This document shows positions 44,514-53,816 of a stretch of DNA of 64,000 bases, piece after piece; position 1 is the first letter of the stretch, and each line of letters starts with the position of its first letter. This stretch comes from Aliterella atlantica CENA595 (GTDB lineage: Bacteria; Cyanobacteriota; Cyanobacteriia; Cyanobacteriales; Chroococcidiopsidaceae), in contig NZ_JYON01000003.1 in assembly GCF_000952155.1 (NCBI RefSeq), positions 1-64,000 on the forward strand. The letters are read 5' to 3'. Position numbers and translations under genes: made by a program. The notes under the pieces were generated by a model. It was not told where the DNA came from, did no database searches, and saw nothing but the letters and a program-made list of their open reading frames with translations.

Positions 44514-45440
44514 ATGTCTGCGATCGCTATTAGTACCGAAAATCTCAGCCGCAGTTTTGGCAGCATCCAAGCTTTGGAAAATTTATCTTTAGAAGTACCT
44601 AGAGGCATTGTTTTTGGCTTTTTAGGTCCCAATGGGTCGGGAAAAACGACGACAATTCGGCTACTATTGGGTTTATTAGAGCCGACAAACGGACGCGCTG
44701 AAGTATTGGGATTTGATACGCGATCGCAAGCTCGCAAAATTCGCCATCGTACAGGTGCTTTATTAGAACATCCAGGATTGTACGAAAAACTCAGCGCTGC
44801 AGATAATTTAGAATTTTATGGGCGCGTGTGGCGAATGCCAACAAATCAAAGGCGATCGCGCATTAAAGAATTGTTGAGTAATTTGGGATTATGGGAACGC
44901 CGTCACGAAAGTGTCGGTAGTTGGAGTCGGGGAATGAAGCAAAGACTCGCAGTAGCAAGAGCAATGCTACACTATCCACCGCTAATATTTTTGGATGAAC
45001 CTACAGCAGGACTAGATCCCATTGCAGCGGCGGCTTTACGCGACGAGTTGCAACAAATAGTAGCAAGAGAAGGTGTAACTGTATTTCTAACTACCCATAA
45101 CTTGGCAGAAGCAGAAAAATTGTGCCAGCAAATAGGAGTAATTAAGCAAGGAAAATTACTTGCAATTGGTCATCCTGACGAGCTACGCAATCGAGCTAGC
45201 ACCCCGCGCATAGAGGTAGTAGGGAGTGGTTTTACTCCTAAATTGCAAGATTACCTAAAAGCAGAGCCATTCGTTAGTAATGTTACAGTGGCAGGCGATC
45301 GCCTGACAATTACATTGCACAAACCCACTAGCGCCGCACCATTAGTTAATTTATTAGTGCGAGAAGGCGTACAAATAGAAGAAGTCCGTAAGGGTAGCGC
45401 CACTTTGGAAGAAGTTTTCCTGACTTTGATGGCGAATTAG
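44514..45440 (+). CDS. ABC transporter ATPase (DrrA/CcmA type), no permease adjacent
   Basis: A 308-residue ATPase of ABC-2 type exporters. Walker A GPNGSGKTT, signature SWSRGMKQRLAVARA and Walker B PPLIFLDEPTAGLDP are intact, and the C-terminal extension (about 215-308, with VRKGSATLEEVFLTL) is typical of the DrrA family. These ATPases normally precede a membrane permease gene. Here the next gene is on the opposite strand, so the permease is either elsewhere or missing. Confidence 0.88.
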   Translation: MSAIAISTENLSRSFGSIQALENLSLEVPRGIVFGFLGPNGSGKTTTIRLLLGLLEPTNGRAEVLGFDTRSQARKIRHRTGALLEHPGLYEKLSAADNLEFYGRVWRMPTNQRRSRIKELLSNLGLWERRHESVGSWSRGMKQRLAVARAMLHYPPLIFLDEPTAGLDPIAAAALRDELQQIVAREGVTVFLTTHNLAEAEKLCQQIGVIKQGKLLAIGHPDELRNRASTPRIEVVGSGFTPKLQDYLKAEPFVSNVTVAGDRLTITLHKPTSAAPLVNLLVREGVQIEEVRKGSATLEEVFLTLMAN

Positions 45441-45523
45441 TAGAGTTGGGGACAAGGGGGATAAGGAGGGACAATATATAAATTTTTTCTTTTCTCCCCC
45501 CTCTCCCTTACTCCCATAGTGCT

Positions 45524-46867
45524 TTAGCCGTTGTATTGGATGCGATAGATGCGTCCGTTGGCTTCTTCTGTTACCAGCAAACTACCGTCGGGTAGTACGA
45601 GTAAGCCTACTGGTCTTCCCCAGGTGGTAGGTCCAGCAGGATCGGTTAAAAACCCTGTCAGGAAGTCTTCGTAGTAACCTTGAGGTCGTCCGTTATTGAA
45701 AGGGACAAATACTACTTTATATCCCGTACCGCGATCGCGATTCCAAGAGCCGCGAAAGGCTACAAATGCCCCGTTGCGGTATTTTTGGGGGAAAGTTTGG
45801 CGATCGTAAAATTGCAGCCCTAAAGCTGCGGAATGTGCCTGAAATAGCACGTCTGGAGTCTTAGTTTTACTAGCTAAATCTGGACGTTTGCTCTTGCCGT
45901 TATTTACTTGCCGGGGGTCGAGATTATTCGGTGTCAGGTAAGCGTATGGCCAACCGTAGAATTCGCCTTGTTGGATGCGCGTCAAGTAATCTGGAACTAA
46001 ATCGTCGCCAATGGCATCGCGTTCGTTAACTGTAGTGTAGAGTTCGCCAGTTTGGGGATGAAAGTCTAAGCCGATAGGATTGCGTAAACCAGCAGCAAAG
46101 GTTTGGCGATTGGAACCATCTAAGTTCATGACCTGAACTGAGGCGCGGGGTAAAGGTTCTTCATCAACGTTAGTCTTGGAACCAACAGAGACATATAACT
46201 TTTTGCCGTCAGGCGACGCAACAACATTGCGCGTCCAGTGTTGATTGTAACCGCCACCAGGAAGTTCGGTAATTTTTTGACCTTTGCCGCTAATTTGCTG
46301 TTGTCCTTGCTGGTAGGGAAAACGCAATACAGCGTCGGTATTGCCAAGGAAAAAGGAACCACCAGCAAAGGTCATACCGAAGGGAATATTTACGCCATTT
46401 CGATTGGTAGCAAAGATTTTATTGGTATCGGCTGCGCCATCGCCGTTAGTATCGTTTAGCAGGCGAATGCGGTTCCACCTAGTTTCAGTTACTAATACTT
46501 CTCCACTAGGGGTTAGAGCTAGCCAACGGGGACTATCCAAATTATCAGCAAAAACGTTGACTGTAAAACCTTGAGGAACTTGCAGCGTTGGGTTTTGCGG
46601 GATGGGTACGACATTAGGTGACTTGGAAGCACTATCGCTAGCAAAGGGTTCGGGTAGGCTAGCTACGTTGATACGGATAGGTTCGGGTGATAAGTTTTGA
46701 GTTCTCAGCGCATTTTTTGGCTGGCTAGGACTTGCAGCTACTTGGGTAGGACTGCTTTGTGAGGCGCTAGGTGCAGGTTCTTCAAGAGCAACGCTAGTAG
46801 TGTTACAAGCTGCGATCGCACTCATCAATAACGGTAGCAGCAATAAGTGTAGGAATTTCATATTCAT
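45524..46867 (-). CDS. PQQ-dependent sugar dehydrogenase-like lipoprotein
   Basis: The 447-residue protein has a lipoprotein signal (LLLPLLMSAIAAC, Cys21), a Pro/Ser/Ala linker, then a six-bladed beta-propeller of the glucose/sorbosone dehydrogenase type. Blade motifs include SPRWLALTPSGEVLVTE, GMTFAGGSFFLGN, LYVSVGSKTNVDEEP, GLRNPIGLDFHPQTGELY and GRPVGLLVLPDGSLLVTEE. Such enzymes oxidise sugars or other alcohols in the periplasm with PQQ; no PQQ synthesis gene is in the window, so activity is uncertain. A T/C-rich and G-rich inverted pair in the 45441-45523 convergent gap may serve as a terminator. Confidence 0.85.
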   Translation of the reverse strand: MNMKFLHLLLLPLLMSAIAACNTTSVALEEPAPSASQSSPTQVAASPSQPKNALRTQNLSPEPIRINVASLPEPFASDSASKSPNVVPIPQNPTLQVPQGFTVNVFADNLDSPRWLALTPSGEVLVTETRWNRIRLLNDTNGDGAADTNKIFATNRNGVNIPFGMTFAGGSFFLGNTDAVLRFPYQQGQQQISGKGQKITELPGGGYNQHWTRNVVASPDGKKLYVSVGSKTNVDEEPLPRASVQVMNLDGSNRQTFAAGLRNPIGLDFHPQTGELYTTVNERDAIGDDLVPDYLTRIQQGEFYGWPYAYLTPNNLDPRQVNNGKSKRPDLASKTKTPDVLFQAHSAALGLQFYDRQTFPQKYRNGAFVAFRGSWNRDRGTGYKVVFVPFNNGRPQGYYEDFLTGFLTDPAGPTTWGRPVGLLVLPDGSLLVTEEANGRIYRIQYNG

Positions 46868-46961
46868 TTAGTTAACCTAAGCTATCTCTAGAGTAGTCAA
46901 TAGCTGCTGGTAGTTGCTAAAAGGTGCGGCTTAGGTTAACTGCTTTAGGCTAGATATTCTG

Positions 46962-47534
46962 CTAAAACTCAACATTTTCATATAAGTCTGCAAGGTTAAT
47001 TTCTACTGCAACTGTCGCCAGTGAAATTGCCTCTTGACCGTTGTACTCGGTAAATAGCCATTGATTGGCGCTTTGTTTCACGTATTGTTCTACGTGCAAA
47101 CGCGATTGGTCGATGAGCAAATATTCTCCAAATGTAGCAATTGTCCGGTAGGCGGCAAACTTCTCATCGCGATCGTAGGCTTTGGTAGAGTCAGACAGTA
47201 CCTCAGCAATTAAAATTGGATTGATGACTGTATCTTTGCGCCCTGGTTGTAGTTCTATAGGGCGCGGTACAATCATCGCGTCAGGATATGCGTATATATT
47301 GCGCTCTGGAATCGAAAGCCTTTGATCGGTAACAAATATACTGTATGGTTTGCCCTTGAGAGCAGCCTTGAGTATAAAAATCAGATTGCCTATGATTTCA
47401 TTATGAGCAGGTGTACCGCCAGTCATGGGGACAATTTCTCCGTTGCGATATTCATTGCGAGTTTCTGACTCTACCTCCAAAGCTAGGTATTCTTCAGCAG
47501 TATAGATTTTGGGTTCTATTACAGTAGCAGTCAT
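46962..47534 (-). CDS. Uma2 family (DUF820) putative endonuclease
   Basis: A 190-residue protein of the Uma2/DUF820 PD-(D/E)xK family, very abundant in cyanobacteria. It shows YTAEEYLALEVESETRNEY at the start, GTPAHNEIIGNLIFIL, YPDAMIVPRP (catalytic Asp) and ILIAEVLSDSTKAYDR (catalytic Glu and following basic residues). Functions of this family are largely unknown. The start ATG overlaps the stop of the CpcT-like gene by four bases, so it is translated from the same mRNA. Confidence 0.88.
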   Translation of the reverse strand: MTATVIEPKIYTAEEYLALEVESETRNEYRNGEIVPMTGGTPAHNEIIGNLIFILKAALKGKPYSIFVTDQRLSIPERNIYAYPDAMIVPRPIELQPGRKDTVINPILIAEVLSDSTKAYDRDEKFAAYRTIATFGEYLLIDQSRLHVEQYVKQSANQWLFTEYNGQEAISLATVAVEINLADLYENVEF

Positions 47535-48208
47535 TTGGCGATCGCTCCTTTCTTAACAACATTCAACCAGCGAAACTGATAAGGACGCTCTTTTGCTCCC
47601 CATATTTGCTTCCCAGCAGCATCATAGCCGCGATCTAAAGTATCCATACCTGTTTGATGCAGAATGATGCGATTGGTAATTCTCGCTGCACCGCGAAACT
47701 TGCTCGGACAACCGCCTGCTGCTGTTTCGCCCACATAGTTTTTACCCGTACGTTGCAAATATACGCTACAGGTAGAAGGTGATAAATCGCCTTTGCTGAT
47801 AACTCTCTCTTGGTGAGGTTTACTACATAAACCAGTCCAATTTTCCGGCGTTCTCGGTCTAAATGCTGCCGATTCAACTTGACGATTATCTTGTGTAGGC
47901 GCAATTCGCAAAAATCGCTGGCGGTAAGGCTTGTTAAGTTGCTTTGTTAATGCTTGTTCTTGATAAAGAAAAACAGCTTGAGGACGGTTGATATCTGCGG
48001 CTTGCAGTTGAACTTGACAAGTTGTAATGCGGACATTGGGAGCGCCTGGAGTTGCTGTTGCTTGTGCTGATGTATCCATTACGCCTACTAAATGCGTTAC
48101 TACCTCCTTTACTTGCTGCCCAATAGGAACGCTAACATTAGCTTGAGCGTAACTAGGTGTTGCTGTAGCTACTAAGAAAGTACCGATTAATATAGTTGTC
48201 TTATTCAC
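47531..48208 (-). CDS. CpcT/CpeT-like protein with signal peptide
   Basis: The 225-residue protein begins with a Sec signal (TTILIGTFLVATATPSYAQA, cut about residue 22). The mature part follows the CpcT/CpeT (DUF1001) pattern: VFLYQEQALTKQLNKPYRQRFLRI, CSVYLQRTGKNYVGETAAGGCPSKFRGAARI and DRGYDAAGKQIWGAKERPYQFRW. True CpcT/CpeT enzymes attach bilins to phycobiliprotein cysteines in the cytoplasm; a signal peptide argues against that here. It may bind a tetrapyrrole or related ligand outside the cytoplasm (inference). It follows the hybrid kinase gene by 28 bases and overlaps Uma2 by four. Confidence 0.75.
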   Translation of the reverse strand: MNKTTILIGTFLVATATPSYAQANVSVPIGQQVKEVVTHLVGVMDTSAQATATPGAPNVRITTCQVQLQAADINRPQAVFLYQEQALTKQLNKPYRQRFLRIAPTQDNRQVESAAFRPRTPENWTGLCSKPHQERVISKGDLSPSTCSVYLQRTGKNYVGETAAGGCPSKFRGAARITNRIILHQTGMDTLDRGYDAAGKQIWGAKERPYQFRWLNVVKKGAIAK

Positions 48209-48236
48209 AAGTGCTGAAAAATTGCTTTATTCCATA

Positions 48237-51200
48237 CTAGACACTTCTACCTGCTAAATTGGCGATCGCAACAGCTAATTCTGCTGGATCTACAGGCTTG
48301 GGTACGTGCAACCCAAACCCTGCAAGTAAAGCTTTGGTGCGATCTTCGGCTCTAGCATAAGCCGTTAAAGCAATGGCGGGAATTTTTCCTTTTTGTGCTG
48401 GGTTTAGCGCCCTGACTTTTTGCATTAAAGTATAACCATCTTCCTCTGGCATCCCAATATCGCTAACTAATACATCAAAGTTGGATTGGGTAATTTTTTC
48501 TAATGCTTCGCTTGCTGATGCTGCTGTTGTTACTTCTGCTCCATACTCTGATAGGGCGATACTAATTAAATCTCGCGCATCCGCTTCATCATCTACAACT
48601 AATACTTGCAACTCACTTAACGAAGGTAAACAGAATATTGGCTGTTCTCTAATGACAATTGGTTGTTCCTGCTCTAACTCTTGGCTAGGATTGAGCATTG
48701 CTCTAATTGGCAAATTGACAATAAAAGTCGCTCCTTTGCCTACACCTGGGCTTTCTGCTCGTACTGTACCGCCATGTAGTTCTACCAAGTGACGGACAAT
48801 TGACAAACCTAATCCCAATCCGCCATAATTTCTTGTTGTTGTGCCATCCTCTTGGCGGAAACGCTCAAATACATACGGCAGAAAGTCGGGTTCGATCCCT
48901 TGTCCGCTGTCGCTAACGCGAACTTGGATGCGAGATTCTACTATTTCTAGTTTGACTTTAATGCGCCCATTATTGGGTGTAAATTTGACAGCATTAGATA
49001 GTAAGTTCCAAAATACCTGTTGCAGGCGACTAGCATCGCCAAATACTTGTTTGATGGCAGGATCGAGAATTGTTTCTATCTGAATTTTTTTCGCTGATGC
49101 TGCTGGTTGTACCGTTTCAATCGCTGCGGCGATTACTGGCTGAAGTTCTATCGTTGAGAAGTTTAAGCGAATTTTTCCAGTAATAATCCGCGATACATCT
49201 AAAATATCCTCAATTAGTTGCTTGAGCGATTTTGTATTGCGGTCTATCGTCTCCAAAGCGCGGGCTGTAGTATTTTCATCAAATTTGCGGGTGCGTAATA
49301 ATTGCACCCACCCTACCATTGCATTTAAAGGAGTACGCAGTTCGTGAGAAAGAGTAGCTAAAAACTCATCTTTCATGCGATTTGCTGCTTCTGCTGTAGC
49401 ACGTGCTGTTTGTTCGGAGCGCAAAAGCTGTTCGCGTTCCATTTCTGCAGTTTTGCGATTAGTAATATCGTGGGCGACTGCATACAACAAACCTGCTTCT
49501 ACTACAGGTACAACAGTCCATGCTAGCCATTTATAACTGCCATCTTTACACTTGTAGCGATTCTCGAAATAGGTAGTAAGTTCGCCAGCAGCTAGCTTTT
49601 CTGCTTCGGCATGGGTTGCATCTCGATCTTCAGGATGAACGAAATTAATATACGGTTGCGTCAATATTTCTCGTTCGCTATAACCGAGGATTTTTTCAAA
49701 GGCGGGATTGATGCGTTTGAAATAACCATCAACTCCAACTATACAAAGCAAATCGAGCGAAAGCGTAAAAAAGCGATCGCGTTCTTCTTCGGCTAGTTTA
49801 CGATCGCTTATATCTAAGGTAATGCCTACTAATCCCGTAACTTCTCCTTGGGAGTTTACATAGGGAGTTTTGGATGTTGACATCCACCTTGTTTTACCAT
49901 CTGCGCCTGTTACTGCTTCTTCAATATTCCATTTGGGTTTGCCTGATTCTATAACTTCGCGATCTTCTTGGCAAAATGCTGTTGCTTCTGCATAGGGAAA
50001 AAAGTCGTAGTCTGTTTTTCCCACAATCTCATCTTGCGATCGCTCGATTAGTTCCGCAGCTTTGCGATTCATAGCAATGTATTTTAAATCTACATCTTTG
50101 TAATAAACCATTGCTGGAATAGAACTTAGTAAGACTTCTTGTTCTACTGCTTTTTGTTTTAGTGACTCTTGGAGTTGTTTGCGATCGCTTATATCTAACT
50201 GGGTTCCCCAAGCTCTTACTAAATACCCATTTTCGACAATTCCCACCAGATTGTTTAAAAAATACTTTGCTTTGCCTTGGGCATCTACCTCACAAGACTC
50301 TGCGGCATTTAGCTTGTATCCCGAACGAATAAAGCTCCGCAGGTATTCAATATTTTGTGTTTCTGATTGTGGTAATAATTCTCCTAGTTTTACTCCTACA
50401 AGCTCTGCAGCAGAATTAAAACCATACATCTGCGCCATGACATCGTTGCATTCAGCTAAATAGCCGTATTGATAAAATTGCTCGATCTGCTCTTCTTCAG
50501 GAGTTTCTATAGTAATTGGCTGTTTTAGTTCAAAACGCCAAATCCCTTCTGAGCTTTGGCTAATAAATGCTCGATAGCGTTCTTCGCTAGCTTTGATAGC
50601 AGCTTCAGCAAGCTTGCGATCGCTAATTTCCTTGACTATTCCGATCAGCCGAATGGGATTACCATGAGCATCGCGATAAACGCTTCCTGTTGCCCAAATC
50701 CAATGAATGCTTTTATCTGCCCAAATTACTCTACACTCAAAGTTCCAATCTTCATTGGTTGCTAAGGTATGTTGAAACTTGCGATCTACATACTCGCGAT
50801 CTTCAGGATGGACGTGCTGTAAGAAAATTTCATAGCTCCAATCTGGTAGTAATTCTTCATGACCAAAGACGCGATCGTGCCTTAAACTGCGTTTGGCAGT
50901 TTGCGTTGCTAATTCTAGCTCCCAGTCGCCTAATTGTGCCGCATCAAGGGCAAATCTCAAACGGGTACTGCTTTCTCTGAAGGCTTCTGTCGATGATTCT
51001 GCGGTGTTGCGGGCGGTGACTAGACTGCGAGTGATACCAAACAAAATTAAAGCGATCGCTATACCAGCAAAGCCAATATAGGGTACGAACCTGCTTTCCG
51101 AACTTGAGGCAAATTCTGGTAGCGAATTAAAAACAATACTCCAAGCAGTTCCAGCTATATCTATGGTTTCTACTGCTTGAAAAGATGGTTGGTAAGAAGA

Positions 51201-52031
51201 GTTATCAACATTTGCTGTTGAGCGATGCAGCAAATTTTCGGAGTTAATATCTTTCCCTGCATAAATTTCCAAGGCAATTCCCTGATATTGTTTGGCTGGA
51301 ATAACCCCTTGGATCAAATCGTCAGCGCGAAACGGGCTATAAACGAAACCAATTAAATTTGCGCGTCGTTCGGCTACTGTGTTAGGTACGTCGCCATTGC
51401 GATAAACAGGTACGTACAGTAAAAACCCAGCTTGTTTTTGTTTGTCAATTTCTTGTACGAGCGTGACTTTACCGGAGGCTGCGGCTAAACCAGTGTCGCG
51501 GGCGCGTTCCATTGCAGCGCGGCGCGTCCGTTCGGTAAACATATCGTAGCCGATCGCTACTTTGTTGCGCCGATCTTGCGGTTCTAAATAAATAATTGCA
51601 TGATACTCGCTGCGGGGATAGCTAGGGCGGAGATTAAAATTAGCAATGCCTTGTTGTCTCATCGCGGCAACTAATTTATCTTTATCTTGAGGCTGTATCC
51701 GCAGCGAATAACCTATTCCTTGAATCCCAGGATAGCGCTCTTGCAATTTGAGACGATTGACAAAATTACGAAATTGGCTGCGGCTAATGTTACTATCAGC
51801 AGCAAATAAACCACTACCAGCACGCAGTAAAGTTATATAAGTTTCCGAGCGATTGATAATATCGTCTTGAGCGCGGGCGATCGCATTTTCAAACCTCAAT
51901 CTATCTTTGGTTCTGGCTGTTCTTGTTACATAAGAAGTAGTCGCTGCTGTGAATGACAGAGCGATCGCTAATACAAAGTAAGGAATCCACGCCCGATTTT
52001 TAAGAGGTTTAGATGGTAATTTTGGCTCCAT
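48237..52031 (-). CDS. CHASE-PAS hybrid histidine kinase
   Basis: A 1264-residue membrane sensor. An N-terminal helix (about 15-35), an extracytoplasmic CHASE domain (about 70-300, with IQGIGYSLRIQP and RRNKVAIGYDMFTERTRR) and a second helix (about 315-337) are followed by four PAS/PAC domains (about 350-870). The kinase core has the H box SHELRTPLN (His about 895), N box NLLSNAVKF and G boxes DSGQGIEPD and GGLGLGLSIVRHL. A receiver domain closes the protein (about 1140-1260), with the phosphorylated Asp (about 1190) in VSDIGMPEEDG. CHASE domains bind small ligands such as cytokinins in other systems; the ligand here is unknown. It begins a three-gene operon with the CpcT-like and Uma2 genes. 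Confidence 0.92.
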   Translation of the reverse strand: MEPKLPSKPLKNRAWIPYFVLAIALSFTAATTSYVTRTARTKDRLRFENAIARAQDDIINRSETYITLLRAGSGLFAADSNISRSQFRNFVNRLKLQERYPGIQGIGYSLRIQPQDKDKLVAAMRQQGIANFNLRPSYPRSEYHAIIYLEPQDRRNKVAIGYDMFTERTRRAAMERARDTGLAAASGKVTLVQEIDKQKQAGFLLYVPVYRNGDVPNTVAERRANLIGFVYSPFRADDLIQGVIPAKQYQGIALEIYAGKDINSENLLHRSTANVDNSSYQPSFQAVETIDIAGTAWSIVFNSLPEFASSSESRFVPYIGFAGIAIALILFGITRSLVTARNTAESSTEAFRESSTRLRFALDAAQLGDWELELATQTAKRSLRHDRVFGHEELLPDWSYEIFLQHVHPEDREYVDRKFQHTLATNEDWNFECRVIWADKSIHWIWATGSVYRDAHGNPIRLIGIVKEISDRKLAEAAIKASEERYRAFISQSSEGIWRFELKQPITIETPEEEQIEQFYQYGYLAECNDVMAQMYGFNSAAELVGVKLGELLPQSETQNIEYLRSFIRSGYKLNAAESCEVDAQGKAKYFLNNLVGIVENGYLVRAWGTQLDISDRKQLQESLKQKAVEQEVLLSSIPAMVYYKDVDLKYIAMNRKAAELIERSQDEIVGKTDYDFFPYAEATAFCQEDREVIESGKPKWNIEEAVTGADGKTRWMSTSKTPYVNSQGEVTGLVGITLDISDRKLAEEERDRFFTLSLDLLCIVGVDGYFKRINPAFEKILGYSEREILTQPYINFVHPEDRDATHAEAEKLAAGELTTYFENRYKCKDGSYKWLAWTVVPVVEAGLLYAVAHDITNRKTAEMEREQLLRSEQTARATAEAANRMKDEFLATLSHELRTPLNAMVGWVQLLRTRKFDENTTARALETIDRNTKSLKQLIEDILDVSRIITGKIRLNFSTIELQPVIAAAIETVQPAASAKKIQIETILDPAIKQVFGDASRLQQVFWNLLSNAVKFTPNNGRIKVKLEIVESRIQVRVSDSGQGIEPDFLPYVFERFRQEDGTTTRNYGGLGLGLSIVRHLVELHGGTVRAESPGVGKGATFIVNLPIRAMLNPSQELEQEQPIVIREQPIFCLPSLSELQVLVVDDEADARDLISIALSEYGAEVTTAASASEALEKITQSNFDVLVSDIGMPEEDGYTLMQKVRALNPAQKGKIPAIALTAYARAEDRTKALLAGFGLHVPKPVDPAELAVAIANLAGRSV

Positions 52032-52212
52032 TGAAATTAGCGATTTAGCTGGTGTTACAGTTGCAAAAGACTTTTAGACTACACTTAGATGAACTGTTGC
52101 TCAATCAATATTGTGGCTTCGATTCTCACTTATTTTGCAGCGCTTTACTCATGAATCTATCTAAAGGAATAGATACAAATACTTAAAAACTCCTATAGAA
52201 CGATCTGCAAGA

Positions 52213-52282
52213 GTAAGGGCGCAATGCATTGCGAAGGCATCTTTTGGGATGAATCCTTCTTCCCAAAAATGCCGCCCCTTAC
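52213..52282. repeat. 70-base imperfect inverted repeat upstream of the helicase gene
   Basis: Outer arms GTAAGGGCG and CGCCCCTTAC and inner arms GGCATCTTTTGGGA and TCCCAAAAATGCC nest around a short centre, giving one long hairpin. It covers an in-frame ATG (52224), so that start is unlikely to be used. It looks like a small MITE-like or hairpin repeat. Confidence 0.7.
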
Positions 52283-52301
52283 GTACCCCTTACTGTTACT
52301 G

Positions 52302-53816
52302 ATGGCTCGTATTCCTACACTATCTTTCGATCGCGGTACTTTAATCGTGCATCCGCCGCCTAAAGGTAAAGCTTGGGTGGATTATGCGACTTGGGACGAT
52401 CGCGTAGAGAAGTTTCGCATACCTGCTATCTACTACCGCCCATTTGTGGAAGTATTGCAAGCAGAACAAACCAATTTTGTCGATAATGCTAGAGCTTTTG
52501 AAACTATAGAACTTTTTGCTAGCACAGATAGAGAACCTTATCCCCATCAAAGCGAAGCGCTAGCAGCCTGGAAACAAGCGGGGCGTAGAGGGGTGGTTGT
52601 ACTACCTACAGCAGCAGGGAAAACTTACTTGGCGCTGCTAGCAATGCAGGCTACTCCGCGCAGCACTTTAATAGTTGTGCCAACTATAGATTTAATGCAT
52701 CAATGGTACGCGCAATTACTGGCAACATTTCCTCATGCGGAGGTGGGGCTATTAGGCGGAGGATCGCGCGATCGCACTGCAATATTAGTTGCCACCTATG
52801 ACAGCGCGGCAATTCATGCTGAAGCTCTCGGCAACCGCTTTGCGCTGCTAATTTTTGATGAGTGTCACCACCTGCCCACAGATTTTAATCGAGTAATTGC
52901 TGAATATGCGATCGCACCCTACAGATTAGGACTATCAGCAACGCCAGAACGTACCGATGGCAAACACGCAGACTTAAATACCTTGATTGGCAAAGAAGTT
53001 TATCGCAAAACAGCAGAAGAATTAGCCGGAAAAGCCCTAGCAAATCATGAAGTCGTGCAAATTAAGGTAAAGCTGTCCGAGCAAGAGCGCGACAGATACA
53101 ATCAGTTAATCTGCGATCGCAATACATTTTTAAAGCAGTCCAAAATTTCGTTAGGCAGTCTCAAAGGCTGGCAATTATTCGTGCAAGCCAGCGCCCGTTC
53201 TGCTGCTGGACGTAGGGCAATGCTAGCACACCGAGAAGCAAAAGAGATTGCTTTGGGAACTGATGGCAAAATGCGGATTTTAAGCGAGTTACTAGCCCAG
53301 CATTACCCTGAAAGGACGCTAATTTTTACAGCAGACAATGCCACAGTGTATCGAATTTCTCAAGAGTTTTTGATTCCAGCTATTACTCACCAAACTCCAG
53401 TTAAAGAACGCCATGAGGTTTTGACTAAGTTCCGAGAGGGAGAATACAAAGCTTTAGTTGCTTCTCACGTTCTCAACGAAGGTGTAGACGTACCAGCAGC
53501 AAAAGTAGCAATTATTTTATCTGGTACAGGTTCAGTGCGGGAGTACGTGCAAAGATTAGGGCGAGTGCTGCGTAAGGGACATGGCGATAAATTAGCCCTG
53601 ATGTATGAAGTAATAGCAGAAGATACCAGCGAAGAGAGGACATCAACAAGAAGGCGCAACGCACACCGTAGAGACGTAGCACTGCTACGTCTCCCACAGC
53701 CAGAAAACCCATCAGAAATTGTGCCTATTTACGGAGTAGGGGGAAATGTTACCAAGCGAGTTGCTGATGCATCGGTTGAGTGGAGAAGCGATAATTCCGA
53801 AGAGGTTGAAGATTGA
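52302..53816 (+). CDS. XPB/SSL2-like DNA helicase
   Basis: A superfamily 2 helicase of the archaeal/bacterial XPB type. The preferred start is ATG 52302 (ARIPTLSFDRGTLIVHPPP), because the upstream 26 codons of the open frame lie largely in an inverted repeat. Motifs: PHQSEALAAWKQAGRRGVVV, Walker A LPTAAGKTY, DECHH (motif II), LSATPERTDG (motif III), LIFTADN, and motifs V-VI ASHVLNEGVDVPAA and EYVQRLGRVLRKG. The C-terminal tail after EERTSTRRRNAHRR is coded partly by an inserted palindromic repeat (53671-53693). The last 71 bases overlap the DUF790 gene, whose archaeal counterpart Bax1 binds XPB. Confidence 0.9.
   Translation: MARIPTLSFDRGTLIVHPPPKGKAWVDYATWDDRVEKFRIPAIYYRPFVEVLQAEQTNFVDNARAFETIELFASTDREPYPHQSEALAAWKQAGRRGVVVLPTAAGKTYLALLAMQATPRSTLIVVPTIDLMHQWYAQLLATFPHAEVGLLGGGSRDRTAILVATYDSAAIHAEALGNRFALLIFDECHHLPTDFNRVIAEYAIAPYRLGLSATPERTDGKHADLNTLIGKEVYRKTAEELAGKALANHEVVQIKVKLSEQERDRYNQLICDRNTFLKQSKISLGSLKGWQLFVQASARSAAGRRAMLAHREAKEIALGTDGKMRILSELLAQHYPERTLIFTADNATVYRISQEFLIPAITHQTPVKERHEVLTKFREGEYKALVASHVLNEGVDVPAAKVAIILSGTGSVREYVQRLGRVLRKGHGDKLALMYEVIAEDTSEERTSTRRRNAHRRDVALLRLPQPENPSEIVPIYGVGGNVTKRVADASVEWRSDNSEEVED
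53671..53693. repeat. GAGACGTAGC palindrome, copy 2, inside the helicase ORF
   Basis: GAGACGTAGC-ACT-GCTACGTCTC lies within the helicase reading frame and is translated as part of HRRDVALLRLPQ. It is identical in stem and loop to the copy at 58318-58344, which is intergenic. Confidence 0.9.
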
